NCBI GenBank assembly: GCA_900556395.1
Contig: USOQ01000006.1
Span: 1-50,511, forward strand
Direction: 5' to 3'
Origin: Candidatus Segatella caccae
GTDB taxonomy: Bacteria > Bacteroidota > Bacteroidia > Bacteroidales > Bacteroidaceae
Length of the DNA: 50,511 nucleotides
The notes under the pieces were generated by a model. That model was not told the origin of the DNA. It saw nothing but the letters and a program-made list of their open reading frames with translations, and made no database searches. Both the position numbers and the translations under genes were made by a program. Below, in pieces: positions 16,582 to 25,791 of the stretch (its first letter is position 1; each line of letters opens with the position of its first letter).

Positions 16582-18234
16582 TTAATATTCATATAGTTTT
16601 ACGTGTAGAATCCTATATTCTCCACAAGAAATGCGGGCATGGCGCCCTTGATGGTCTTGGTCGCCATTGTCGCGACGGATGTAGCTGAGTTGACCTTCAG
16701 GATTGATATGTACCTGATTGATATAACCTATTCCTATACGTTTGCCCTGAAAGCGGGGCTTATCGGTTGGGCTGTTGATATCCTTGCCATGGTCGGCAAA
16801 ACCATCTTCACCCAATTTCTTCTCTTCGGTTTGCTTTTGTTCCGACTGTTTCATAAAGGTCACTACGATACCATTGCCGGCGATAAGGTATTCGTAAGGA
16901 GCTAATCGAAGTATGATGCCTCCTCCTTCGGGCCATGGTGTGCCATCGGTGGCGCGTGGGTCCCAGGGAAGTGTGAAGTTGTGACGGCAGGTCAGCACGA
17001 TGTCATCGTCGACGATGATGCGCTCTTGGTCTTGTTGGTCGAAGAGGAGTCCCCAGGTCTTGCCTTTCCCCTGGTGCTGTAGGAGTAGAGGCGAAAGCTC
17101 GTGCAATATGTTGTAGGATTTCCCCAACTCTCTCTGGATATGGAAGTTTGCCTGGTCGAAGGCAAAGGGACTAAAGCTAATGGCATCTACCTCGCCAAAG
17201 GTGTAGAGTGCTTTCACCCCACTGTTCTTGTCGCAGCGCACTTCGGGAGTAAAGAAGGGATTGTCAGGGCGTTTATATTGTGCCACCCAGTCTTTGTAAC
17301 CTGTATCATAGATGTCGGGGGCATAGATGTCGATATGGGGTGCGGCACATTTCCATATATTAATAAGGTGTGCCAACGGACCCGCTGAAGGATATTCGCC
17401 TGGTTTTCTGCCGCGGCTGTTCATGGCTGCATTCACATACATCGGTAGGTCGTAGATGGATTTGCCTGCAGCAGCCAACTGTTCTACGTATAGGGCGTAG
17501 TGATAGGCTTGAAACTTCTCGTCGGCATAGCTGTCAGTGCCAAAAACCTGTGCCCAGGTACCCTTCTTGTTGAGTTTCAGTGCTTGAAGGAGATGGGGAG
17601 GAACGGCTTGCTTGTAGGCTTTCTCAGCCAAAGGCGAATGGTCGCGAGCCGATTCGAGCATACCTATCTCGTTCTCCACCTGCATCATGATGACGGTGTT
17701 CTCTTGACTGTCTACATCTTTGATGTGTTGCATTAGTTGGCAGAAAGCACGTTGGTCGGCTTGTCGTATGTTTGGTGAGAAGGCAGAGACTATTTCCAAG
17801 GGTCTGCCTTGTTCGGTGACAGCACGTGGAAAGCGCTTGGTATTCTCCTTTACCCATAAAGGAGCGTAGCAGCTCATGGAGTTTTTCCAGGCACCAAACC
17901 ATAGGAAAACAATCTTGAGGTCTTGTTTTCTGGCTTGACTGATGACGCTGTCGACGAGTGCAAAGTCGTATTTACCCTCAGTGGGTTCCATCAACTCCCA
18001 GTAGGCAGGCACGAAGACGGTATTGGCATTTGTCTTTTTGATTTTTTTAAAAGCCTTTGCGATGTCGGCAGGACTTGTGGCTGCCGAATTGCTCAATTCG
18101 CCTGCCAAGAGGAGCATGGGCTTACCATTGACAACGAGTTGGGTTGCGGTGCCTCGTTTCTGTAGCTTGATGGTGGCTACTATACTGATGCAGCAAACAC
18201 AGAAGATGCAGAGGGCTAAGATTCTTTTTTTCAT
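16582..18234 (-). CDS. GH35-like beta-galactosidase (DUF5597 type)
   Basis: The 550-residue product resembles GH35 beta-galactosidases with the DUF5597 C-terminal extension found in Bacteroidota. The barrel begins near residue 33 (VVNGKPMLLLAGEL); the acid/base is Glu189 in VENEIG, and the likely nucleophile is Glu331 in FFTPEVRC. The N-terminus (MKKRILALCIFCVCCISIVAT) is a hydrophobic signal or anchor with several Cys, but no clean lipobox. It lies 51 bases behind GH67 in the same - strand run. In a xylan locus it would remove galactosyl side chains of complex glucuronoxylans. That substrate is inferred from context and other sugars are possible. Confidence 0.85.
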   Translation of the reverse strand: MKKRILALCIFCVCCISIVATIKLQKRGTATQLVVNGKPMLLLAGELSNSAATSPADIAKAFKKIKKTNANTVFVPAYWELMEPTEGKYDFALVDSVISQARKQDLKIVFLWFGAWKNSMSCYAPLWVKENTKRFPRAVTEQGRPLEIVSAFSPNIRQADQRAFCQLMQHIKDVDSQENTVIMMQVENEIGMLESARDHSPLAEKAYKQAVPPHLLQALKLNKKGTWAQVFGTDSYADEKFQAYHYALYVEQLAAAGKSIYDLPMYVNAAMNSRGRKPGEYPSAGPLAHLINIWKCAAPHIDIYAPDIYDTGYKDWVAQYKRPDNPFFTPEVRCDKNSGVKALYTFGEVDAISFSPFAFDQANFHIQRELGKSYNILHELSPLLLQHQGKGKTWGLLFDQQDQERIIVDDDIVLTCRHNFTLPWDPRATDGTPWPEGGGIILRLAPYEYLIAGNGIVVTFMKQSEQKQTEEKKLGEDGFADHGKDINSPTDKPRFQGKRIGIGYINQVHINPEGQLSYIRRDNGDQDHQGRHARISCGEYRILHVKLYEY

Positions 18235-18285
18235 GAGATGTAAAATAGGGGTTAAGTCGTTGATATGAAGATTGTGCTGAAGTAG

Positions 18286-20223
18286 TTACTTCATGATGGG
18301 CTGTTTAGAGAAAGTTTGGAAGTAGCGCAGGCAGGTGTCGCGCCATTCCTTGGCATTGTCGAGTTGCACTTGCAGCAGAGAGTCGGTGTGCGCCCATTCC
18401 TCTTCGTGGCCACACATATATTGCTTGGCTTGTGTATGCCAGTAGTTGCGGTAAACCTCTACGAGCGACACGCCCATGTTGTATCTCATGCAGAGTTCTT
18501 GCCATAAGGTGCTGCCCGACCTTAGACGGTGGTTCCATGGCACATGGTGGAACCATAAGAGGTATTCCTCAGGACAACTGTTGAGGTCGTCGTACTGACT
18601 GCGGTAGGGCTCGGGGTATTGGTTGACCGCCCCTGTTCCCTTTGTTGAGCGTTCGAAGCCTATTCCGATGCTGTCGGCTTGATGATAATATACGGGACAC
18701 CATTCAAGGGGGTATTCCGCCTTGAATCCGTCAGGCTCAGGACCATAATGATGGTCGAACTTAAAGATGTGGTGTAGGCCGAGTGGCATCATGTAGTTGA
18801 CGCAAGCCTCGCGCGAAGTCATCATCATCATCTCTACGGGTTTTAGGAATGTCTCGTCCTTACATCCGTAGGTCTGAATGAGCCATTCGCGTGCGATTTG
18901 CTCCGATGAAATCGATGGATTCCATGCTAAACGACCAAAGGCATACCAGTTGGCTTGTGAGAATGGATGACCGCACCAGTTGGCATCATCGCCAATATTG
19001 GCAACGCCAGCAATGCCTATCAAGCGCTTGGGACTGACAAACTGGAAGAACTCCTTCCACATGGGAGCTAAGTAGGTGAGATGTTTAGATTGTCCTAAAT
19101 ACTCCTGAGTGATTTGTAACTCTGCCATCTGGGCGGTATGCTGTATGTTGTCGAAGATAGGGGCATAGGGCTCTCGAGGCTGGAAGTCGAGAGGACCATT
19201 CTTAGACTGGAGGATAACGTTGTCGCTAAACTTCCCATCGAGGTTCTTAAACTCGCTTACTGCTTGCATGACACGGTCTTCACCCTTGTGGTTGGCACCA
19301 TATACAAAGGAGCGCCATATCACGATGCCTCCGTGGGGCTTGAGGGCTTCTGCCAGCATATTGGCACCCTCGGCGTGTGTGCGATGGTAGTCGCCAGGGC
19401 CTGGCTGTCCTTCAGAATTGGCTTTGACGAGGAATCCGCCAAAGTCGGGAATAGCCTGATATATCTCGTCGGCTTTTTTCTTCCACCATTTCCTTACACC
19501 CTTGTCGAGAGGGTCGGCGGTCTTGGTAAATCCTAAGGCCTTAGGTGAGGCGAAGTTGATGGAAAGATATACTCTGATGCCATAGGGACGGAGTATGTTG
19601 GAGATAACCTTCACCTTATTGATATATTCGTCAGTCATCATCTTGGGCGAAGCATTCACGTTGTTGAGCACCGTACCATTGATGCCTAAGGAAGCGTTGG
19701 CACGGGCATAGGCAACAATGCGTTGGTGCAGGTCCTTGCTGATGCTACCACCTTTTCCTTTCTTTCCTACTTTGATTTCTTCCCATTTCCAGATACTCTT
19801 GCCTGCATAGCCACGCTCGACACTGCCATCCAGGTTGTCCCAGTGGTTGAGGATGCGAAGGTCTACAGCGGGTAGCTCAGTCTTGGGGAGTGAAGAGAGT
19901 GCATCGGTGTGCTGCAGACGAATGAGCTCGTAGGCGCCATAGAGGATGCCGATGGGGCTACTGGCGGTGATGGTGGTGGCTGTGAGTCGATAGCCTTCGC
20001 CCAACTGCAGAGTGGGGTCTAAGTTGAGGGTGATGGTCTTGCCTTGGTAGTTTTTGCTGAGTTCTTCCTTGGCAAGGTTGATGGTAGCGTTGTTCTCTGT
20101 CAGACAACTTACATGGCAACCCGCTGTTGTGTTGGTTGCGAGCCAAAGCTGTGAACCATCGTTCTTTGCTTGGGTGCAGAGAACGGTGGTCAGCGCATAG
20201 AGCATGATGAGGTACTTTCTCAT
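18286..20223 (-). CDS. GH67 alpha-glucuronidase
   Basis: A 645-residue GH67 enzyme, which removes (4-O-methyl)glucuronic acid from the non-reducing end of xylo-oligosaccharides. The start at 20223 gives a signal peptide (MRKYLIMLYALTTVLCTQA), so it is probably periplasmic; the longer open frame upstream lacks one. Visible family motifs are LRILNHWDNLDGSVERGYAG, FLVKANSEGQPGP (Glu271), NGPLDFQPREP (Asp346) and ITQEYLG (Glu374). The 28-residue spacing of the Asp and second Glu equals that of the catalytic Asp365/Glu393 pair in Cellvibrio Glc67A. It is encoded 22 bases behind the hybrid regulator. It is the counterpart of P. bryantii XynF. Confidence 0.95.
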   Translation of the reverse strand: MRKYLIMLYALTTVLCTQAKNDGSQLWLATNTTAGCHVSCLTENNATINLAKEELSKNYQGKTITLNLDPTLQLGEGYRLTATTITASSPIGILYGAYELIRLQHTDALSSLPKTELPAVDLRILNHWDNLDGSVERGYAGKSIWKWEEIKVGKKGKGGSISKDLHQRIVAYARANASLGINGTVLNNVNASPKMMTDEYINKVKVISNILRPYGIRVYLSINFASPKALGFTKTADPLDKGVRKWWKKKADEIYQAIPDFGGFLVKANSEGQPGPGDYHRTHAEGANMLAEALKPHGGIVIWRSFVYGANHKGEDRVMQAVSEFKNLDGKFSDNVILQSKNGPLDFQPREPYAPIFDNIQHTAQMAELQITQEYLGQSKHLTYLAPMWKEFFQFVSPKRLIGIAGVANIGDDANWCGHPFSQANWYAFGRLAWNPSISSEQIAREWLIQTYGCKDETFLKPVEMMMMTSREACVNYMMPLGLHHIFKFDHHYGPEPDGFKAEYPLEWCPVYYHQADSIGIGFERSTKGTGAVNQYPEPYRSQYDDLNSCPEEYLLWFHHVPWNHRLRSGSTLWQELCMRYNMGVSLVEVYRNYWHTQAKQYMCGHEEEWAHTDSLLQVQLDNAKEWRDTCLRYFQTFSKQPIMK

Positions 20224-20245
20224 AAGATAGGATGATTTAGGATGG

Positions 20246-23200
20246 TTATGGTTTTCTTTTTGATTCTGCATATTCGGTAGGTGTTGTACCGAAGTGCTTC
20301 TTAAACACGGTAGAGAAGTGTGTCTGGTTGTTGAACCCCACGGAATAGGCAACCTGTGTGATATTGATCTTACCTTCTTCGATGAGGCGTGCTGCTTGCT
20401 CTAATCTGATATTTCTGATGAATTCACCGGTAGATACGCCCGCTATCTCTTTCATCTTGCGATGCAGCTGTGCGCGACTGATGCCCACCTCGTCAGTGAG
20501 TCTCTCTACATTGAAGTCGGCATTGTCGAGGTTGTCGTTGATGCACTTCATGATGCGGTCCATCAGGGCATCGTTGTTGCCCTTTACCTCTATCTGTTCT
20601 ATCTTCTCGGTTTGTCCCTGTGCTCCTGTATATTTGCCTCGCAGACGGCGCACGTTGTCCACCAAATTGTCGATGAGGATGTGTAGCTCTTCCATATTGA
20701 AAGGCTTGGCTAAGAAAGCATCTGCACCTCGTTTCAGACCCTCCAAACGGTTGTCTACCTCGCTCTTCGATGTGAGTAGGATGACGGGAATGTCGCTGAT
20801 GTTGGCATTGCCCTTGATGTTTTTGAGCATGGTGATGCCGTCCATCTCGGGCATCATCACATCGCTGATGACCAGATCGTATTTGCCTGTGAGTAGTGTC
20901 TTCAAGCCCTCCTTGCCATTGGGTGCATAGCCAAAGCGATACCAGTCGCTGAGTTCGCTCTTGATGTATTGAGCTATCTCTCGATCATCGTCTACAACGA
21001 GGATGTTGAAGTTCTTGTTGGCTTGTTTCTTCTTGCCTGTATTCTCGCTCTTAAGTTGTTCTTCTTCGAGAATCTCTTCTGGGTGCAGATGGTCTTTGCC
21101 CAATGGGATGGCTACTTCGATACAGGCACCTTTGATACCATCGGTACGATTATATGCCTTGATGGTGCCTCCGTGCATGAGGACGATGGCGCGACTGAGA
21201 TTGAGTCCGATGCCTGTTCCCTCTATGTGTAGGTCGCTGATGCTCTTGCCTTGATAGAATCGTTCAAACAAGCGGTCGGTCTTCTCATCCTTAAAGCCGA
21301 TACCCGTGTCGATGATCTTGATGATGGCTTGTTGTTTATGACAACCTATTTCGATGTCAATATGTCCTTCATCGAAAGTATACTTCATGGCATTGGAGAG
21401 GATGTTGGAGATAACCTTGTCGAAGTTGATACGGTCTATCCATACATAGACGGGCTCGTCTTCGGCAAGACCATGACCAGCTTTCAGGGTGATACTGATT
21501 TGCCGCTCCTTGGCATTGAAGTTGAAGAGCGAGCTGATGCCTTTAGTGAAGCTCACCAGGTCGGTCTTCTGACAGTGCAGGTGCATCTGGTTCTTATCTA
21601 TCTTTCGCTCATCGAGAATCTGGTTGACGAGTAGGAGTAGGCGCTGTGCATTGCGATCGATAGTCTGCAGGTCTTGCTGGTTCTCGCTGTCGGTGATTTT
21701 CTGTTTCAGTTTGTTGAGAGGTCCCATGATGAGGGTGAGTGGCGAGCGGATGTCGTGTGTGGCGTTGATGAGGAACTGCATCTTCGTTTCATCGAGGTCG
21801 GCCTTACGGCGTCGCTCGTAGGCGAGGATGATATAGGTTCCTAAAGAGATGAATGCCAATAGGTAGGCGAGATAAGCCCAGGAAGAAGCATACCAAGGGT
21901 CTTCCACCACAATGGTGATGGTGGTAGACTGCTTGGAGTACATTCCGTTGCTTGCAGCTCTCACCTCTAAGGTGTATTTGCCTGGTTTCAACTTGGTGAA
22001 GGATATATCATTAACGCCCTCATTGGTAGCGTTCCAGCTGCCGCCATTGATGCGATATTGGTAGCTAATGTTGTCGCTATTCTTGTAGTTGAGCAGTGAG
22101 AACTCCAGTCTGAATGAGTTTTGCGAATAGGGAATGGTGTAATGGTCGAGTAGACAATTGATCGACTTACCATCGACGATGAAGTTGGTGAGGAAAACAT
22201 CTCCTAACTTCATTTTGTTCGATTTCACCGCTTGTGGATAGAAAGTGGTGATACCATCTTCGGTGCCAAAGCCGATAAGGTCGTCGTCAAGGTGCATGGC
22301 TGCTCCTAAGATATACTCCTTAGCCGTGAGTCCGTTGCCATTGATGTGACCAATAAACTGCTTGTCTTTCTTGCTATATTGCCAGATGCCCATGGTGGTG
22401 CCCAACCACAGGTCGCCCTGATGGTCTTTCACGATGTTGTTGATGGATTTGCCGTTTAGCACTTCTGCGTGAGGAAATGGTGCAGCCTTGTTGGTTTGTG
22501 GACTGTAGTAGTAGAGTCCTTCGTCGGTGCCAAAATAGATGTTGCCATTGTCGCCCTCACATACGCTGTTGATGAGTTGGTTTTTCAGCAGACAGCTCCA
22601 ACCCATGCTCTCGAAAGAACCATCACTTGTCATACACGACACGCCGTTAGAAGTGCCTATCCATAGTTTTCCGGTGTGGTCGAAAGTCATGCACCTCACC
22701 CAGTCGTTGCAGAGAGTGCCCTGCGGACGGTGTTGTCGCATATTGATGATCTTTACCTTGCCCGTTTTTACATTATATATATAGATACCCTTGCTGTATA
22801 CAGAGATATAGAGGTTGCCCTTGCCGTCATCGACAAGGCAGTAGATGCCAGCACTGGCAAAGTTGAGCTTCTGCTGATAGTTGCCGGTGTAGGGATTGTA
22901 GCTGTAGAGCGCATTTCCGCTACCCACCCAGTAGTTTCCTTGCTGGTCTTTGTAGATGATGCTGGTGCCTGCAGGCGAAAATGGGTGTGCGATAATCTTA
23001 CCCGTATGGTCGAAACAGTATACGCCACTATTCTGCACCGTGCACCAGGTCTCGCCCTGATTGCCAGGAGCTATAGACGATACGCTACTGCCGATGATGT
23101 ATTTTTGTGCCGAGAAACTCCAAGTGTTAAAGGCTTGTTGTCGCTGATTGATGAGATAGAGCCCCTTCTTGTAGCATCCCACCCAGAGGTTGCCTGCTCG

Positions 23201-24142
23201 GTCTTCCATGAGGTCATTGACGAAAGCCGAACTCAGGTCGAAGTTACTGTTGGTACTTTCCAGTTGTTCTACCTTGCCGCTTCCTTTCTTGATGATGAGT
23301 ACACCATGTTCAGAAGTACTGAGATAGAGGTTTCCTTCGCGGTCGAAGGAGGCATTGTTGATAGTGGTATTTGCAGTGTAGGGACCAAAATCGTAGCCTG
23401 CGTCAGCTATCTTGGCAGTGGAATAGTCATAGTATAGGATGCCATACATACAGACAATGAGAAGCGAGTTATGACGATGCTGCATGAAGGCAACGGGGGC
23501 TCCGCATGATGAATTGAAGTTTCGGCATGTGGTCTTGTTGCCTTGTCGTGAGAAACGACTGAAAGTGGAGAGGTGGCTACTCTGCCACAGATACTTATGG
23601 TCGTCATAATAGATATGTGTGAAGAAGATGTCGGAATCTTTCTCTGCCGACAAAGGTGTCTGGGTGATGGTGTGGCGTCCCTTGTTGGCTTGGTACAAAC
23701 CATAGCCTGCAGTGCCTATGAGTACATCGCCCTGCGGACTCTCAATGATAGAGTAGATGCGTGGATGTCTACCATTTGTGAAATGATAACGCTTAAAGTT
23801 GTTGTGCTCATAGTCGTAGCGCATCAATCCCTTGGCGCTTCCTACCCAGAGATCACCCTTCTTATCTACCAAGAAACTGGAGATGGTGTTGTTGGTGATG
23901 GAGGTTGAGTCCTTGGCATCGTGGAAGTAAGTGGTGAATCGGTAACCATCAAACTTGTTGAGGCCATACTCAGTACCTATCCATATATAGCCGTACTTGT
24001 CTTGTACGATGCAGTTGATGAGCGAGCTTGATAGCTTGCCCGATGTGTATAGTTCGCCATTGTCAGCCCAGATAAATAGTGAGATCAGGGTGACAAACAG
24101 AACTAAGGTTAAAGATCGGATATGTTTCATGTAAGGCTTCAT
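20246..24142 (-). CDS. hybrid two-component system regulator (HTCS) of the xylan locus
   Basis: A 1298-residue one-protein sensor and transcription factor. In order: signal peptide (to about residue 27), two beta-propellers of Reg_prop repeats (about 30-650, e.g. DKYGYIWIGTEYGLNKFDG), a Y_Y_Y domain (about 690-745), one membrane segment (754-775), HisKA with phospho-acceptor His796 in NATHDIRSPL, HATPase (NILSNAMKYT, DTGIGF), a receiver with Asp1094 in ISDVMMPEMDG, and a C-terminal AraC-type HTH (about 1195-1298). The periplasmic part would bind xylo-oligosaccharides. I chose 24142 as start; an ATG 12 bases downstream also gives a good signal peptide. It leads the GH67-GH35 genes and is divergent from the symporter. 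It is the counterpart of XynR of P. bryantii. Confidence 0.95.
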   Translation of the reverse strand: MKPYMKHIRSLTLVLFVTLISLFIWADNGELYTSGKLSSSLINCIVQDKYGYIWIGTEYGLNKFDGYRFTTYFHDAKDSTSITNNTISSFLVDKKGDLWVGSAKGLMRYDYEHNNFKRYHFTNGRHPRIYSIIESPQGDVLIGTAGYGLYQANKGRHTITQTPLSAEKDSDIFFTHIYYDDHKYLWQSSHLSTFSRFSRQGNKTTCRNFNSSCGAPVAFMQHRHNSLLIVCMYGILYYDYSTAKIADAGYDFGPYTANTTINNASFDREGNLYLSTSEHGVLIIKKGSGKVEQLESTNSNFDLSSAFVNDLMEDRAGNLWVGCYKKGLYLINQRQQAFNTWSFSAQKYIIGSSVSSIAPGNQGETWCTVQNSGVYCFDHTGKIIAHPFSPAGTSIIYKDQQGNYWVGSGNALYSYNPYTGNYQQKLNFASAGIYCLVDDGKGNLYISVYSKGIYIYNVKTGKVKIINMRQHRPQGTLCNDWVRCMTFDHTGKLWIGTSNGVSCMTSDGSFESMGWSCLLKNQLINSVCEGDNGNIYFGTDEGLYYYSPQTNKAAPFPHAEVLNGKSINNIVKDHQGDLWLGTTMGIWQYSKKDKQFIGHINGNGLTAKEYILGAAMHLDDDLIGFGTEDGITTFYPQAVKSNKMKLGDVFLTNFIVDGKSINCLLDHYTIPYSQNSFRLEFSLLNYKNSDNISYQYRINGGSWNATNEGVNDISFTKLKPGKYTLEVRAASNGMYSKQSTTITIVVEDPWYASSWAYLAYLLAFISLGTYIILAYERRRKADLDETKMQFLINATHDIRSPLTLIMGPLNKLKQKITDSENQQDLQTIDRNAQRLLLLVNQILDERKIDKNQMHLHCQKTDLVSFTKGISSLFNFNAKERQISITLKAGHGLAEDEPVYVWIDRINFDKVISNILSNAMKYTFDEGHIDIEIGCHKQQAIIKIIDTGIGFKDEKTDRLFERFYQGKSISDLHIEGTGIGLNLSRAIVLMHGGTIKAYNRTDGIKGACIEVAIPLGKDHLHPEEILEEEQLKSENTGKKKQANKNFNILVVDDDREIAQYIKSELSDWYRFGYAPNGKEGLKTLLTGKYDLVISDVMMPEMDGITMLKNIKGNANISDIPVILLTSKSEVDNRLEGLKRGADAFLAKPFNMEELHILIDNLVDNVRRLRGKYTGAQGQTEKIEQIEVKGNNDALMDRIMKCINDNLDNADFNVERLTDEVGISRAQLHRKMKEIAGVSTGEFIRNIRLEQAARLIEEGKINITQVAYSVGFNNQTHFSTVFKKHFGTTPTEYAESKRKP

Positions 24143-24171
24143 CTTAGGAGTTTTAAGATTATTATTTGTCG

Positions 24172-24203
24172 CAAAAGTAATAAAAAAGAGTGAACGAAAC
24201 AAA
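24172..24203 (-). promoter_or_regulatory. promoter of the HTCS-GH67-GH35 operon
   Basis: On the - strand TTTG (24200-24203) is followed after 20 bases by TACTTTTG (24172-24179), a full Bacteroidota -33/-7 pair, with the start codon 29 bases beyond. A complete promoter suggests basal expression of the sensor. Confidence 0.75.
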
Positions 24204-24235
24204 TAATGAAACAAATTATAATGTTACTGTAACCA
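24196..24235 (+). promoter_or_regulatory. direct repeat and short palindrome between divergent promoters, candidate HTCS site
   Basis: GAAACAAAT occurs at 24196-24204 and 24208-24216, and GTTACTGTAAC, a palindrome with 5-bp arms, lies at 24225-24235. The second repeat copy matches the site upstream of the xylan SusC operon in the same orientation relative to the gene. Binding by the regulator is inferred. Confidence 0.4.
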
Positions 24236-24265
24236 ATATATAGGTAGTCTGTCGTGTGTTTTTCG

Positions 24266-24273
24266 TACTTTTG
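24266..24273 (+). promoter_or_regulatory. -7 box of the symporter-GH10-GH43 operon
   Basis: TACTTTTG matches the TAnnTTTG consensus and lies 34 bases before the ATG at 24308. No -33 TTTG stands at the right distance, as for the SusC operon of this locus. Confidence 0.6.
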
Positions 24274-24307
24274 CAGCATAAAAACATAAACTCTAATAAC
24301 AAGAAAG

Positions 24308-25738
24308 ATGAAACATCCTGTTGAATCGCAAGAATCTAAAGGATTCTACAAGCTGAGTTGGCTGCAACGTATCGGATTCGGTTCGGGCGACTTGGCACAA
24401 AACCTGATTTATCAAACCATCTGCATGTATCTGTTATTCTTTTATACAGATATCTACGGACTCAATCCTGGTGTGGCTGCCACTATGTTTTTGGTGGTAC
24501 GTTTGGTGGATGTGCTTTGGGACCCCTTGGTGGGAACTTATGTTGATAAGCACAACCCACGTTGGGGAAAATATTGCTCTTACCTGGTTTTGGCAGGACT
24601 TCCGCTCACCGTGTTGGCAATCCTTTGTTTCTGGAACGGACTGGAGGGACAGACCGAAACCATCAAACTCGTCTATGCTTATGTCACTTATGTGGGCTTG
24701 TCGATGCTCTATACATTAATTAATGTACCTTATGGAGCGCTCAACTCTTCGCTCACGCGCGACACCGATGAGATAACCATCCTTACTTCTGTGCGTATGT
24801 TTATGGCCAACGTGGGAGGACTCTGTGTGTCGGCAGGTGTACCTATCTTAGTAGCCGTGTTGGCTGCAGCCAAAGACCTGCCCATCGAAATGGCGCTTTT
24901 TATGGGATTAGGATCGCTTCCCTCATTTATCTTTATGCCTTTGGTGCCCGCCATCAAGCGCAAGGTGGGTAAGAAGAATATGTTCTACATCTTCTTGATA
25001 GTAGCCATTATCGGTATGCTCATGCTTTATGTCATCAGCAAGATGGGACCTGTAAAGGAACATATCACCTTAGTATATATAGCCCAATTTGTCAAATCCA
25101 CAGGAGTCATCGTGGCTACAGGTTATATGTGGGCTTTGATTCCTGAGGTTATCTCTTATGCAGAATACACCAGTGGCAAGCGTATAGCAGGTATCGTAAA
25201 CGCACTGACGGGCATCTTTTATAAGGCGGGTATGGCTTTGGGAGGTGTGGTGCCTGGTGCCGTGCTTGCCTGGACTGGTTATCAGGCAGCAGCAGCTCAG
25301 CAGGATAATTCTCTTCCTACGGATAGCAATGCCTGGTTTGTGACCATGCTGATTTATGCCTTGGTGGGTTTTGCTCTGTTGTTGTTCTGCTTCACCCAGA
25401 CCAAGGAACGTGTGGTAATGGGCGAGAGTGAGACAAAGAATGTGAAGGTGAGCGACCTGTGGACGGAATTCTTCCACAACCGTCCATTGCGTGTTGTAGC
25501 TCTGTTCTTCATTACGGCTTTTGCCATGATGTCGGTAGGCAATGCCGCAGGAGCCTATTTCATGAACGATTTAGAACAACAGGCACCCTTGGCACAGGAA
25601 GGTATCAGATGGTTGGTTTGCATCATCCCAGCCCTTTTGCTTCTCTTAGCTATGTTTATCATCTCGAAGTATGAGTTGAGCGATGAAGTCATCGACGATA
25701 TCAACCAGCAGATAGAGGCACGCCAACAAGAAGCATAG
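24308..25738 (+). CDS. GPH-family (MelB-like) xyloside/oligosaccharide:cation symporter
   Basis: This 476-residue inner-membrane protein has about 12 hydrophobic segments and the hallmarks of glycoside-pentoside-hexuronide symporters: GFGSGDLAQNLIYQTICMYL near residue 20, FFYTDIYGL, VRLVDVLWDPLVGTYVDK at about 60-77 with the conserved Asp pair, and the downstream RWGKYCSYLV loop. It would bring short xylo-oligosaccharides from periplasm to cytoplasm using Na+ or H+. The genes for a periplasmic GH10 and a cytoplasmic GH43 follow at 53 and 80 bases, the same set as XynD-XynA-XynB around the P. bryantii xylan regulator. The family is firm. The substrate is from context. Confidence 0.9.
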   Translation: MKHPVESQESKGFYKLSWLQRIGFGSGDLAQNLIYQTICMYLLFFYTDIYGLNPGVAATMFLVVRLVDVLWDPLVGTYVDKHNPRWGKYCSYLVLAGLPLTVLAILCFWNGLEGQTETIKLVYAYVTYVGLSMLYTLINVPYGALNSSLTRDTDEITILTSVRMFMANVGGLCVSAGVPILVAVLAAAKDLPIEMALFMGLGSLPSFIFMPLVPAIKRKVGKKNMFYIFLIVAIIGMLMLYVISKMGPVKEHITLVYIAQFVKSTGVIVATGYMWALIPEVISYAEYTSGKRIAGIVNALTGIFYKAGMALGGVVPGAVLAWTGYQAAAAQQDNSLPTDSNAWFVTMLIYALVGFALLLFCFTQTKERVVMGESETKNVKVSDLWTEFFHNRPLRVVALFFITAFAMMSVGNAAGAYFMNDLEQQAPLAQEGIRWLVCIIPALLLLLAMFIISKYELSDEVIDDINQQIEARQQEA

Positions 25739-25791
25739 GTTTGAAGAAAAAGTTAAATAAAAGACAACTAACAATATCTATACATTATAGT

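Noticed and set aside
22676..23437. 253-codon open frame on the + strand
   Set aside because: Antisense to the propeller region of the hybrid regulator.
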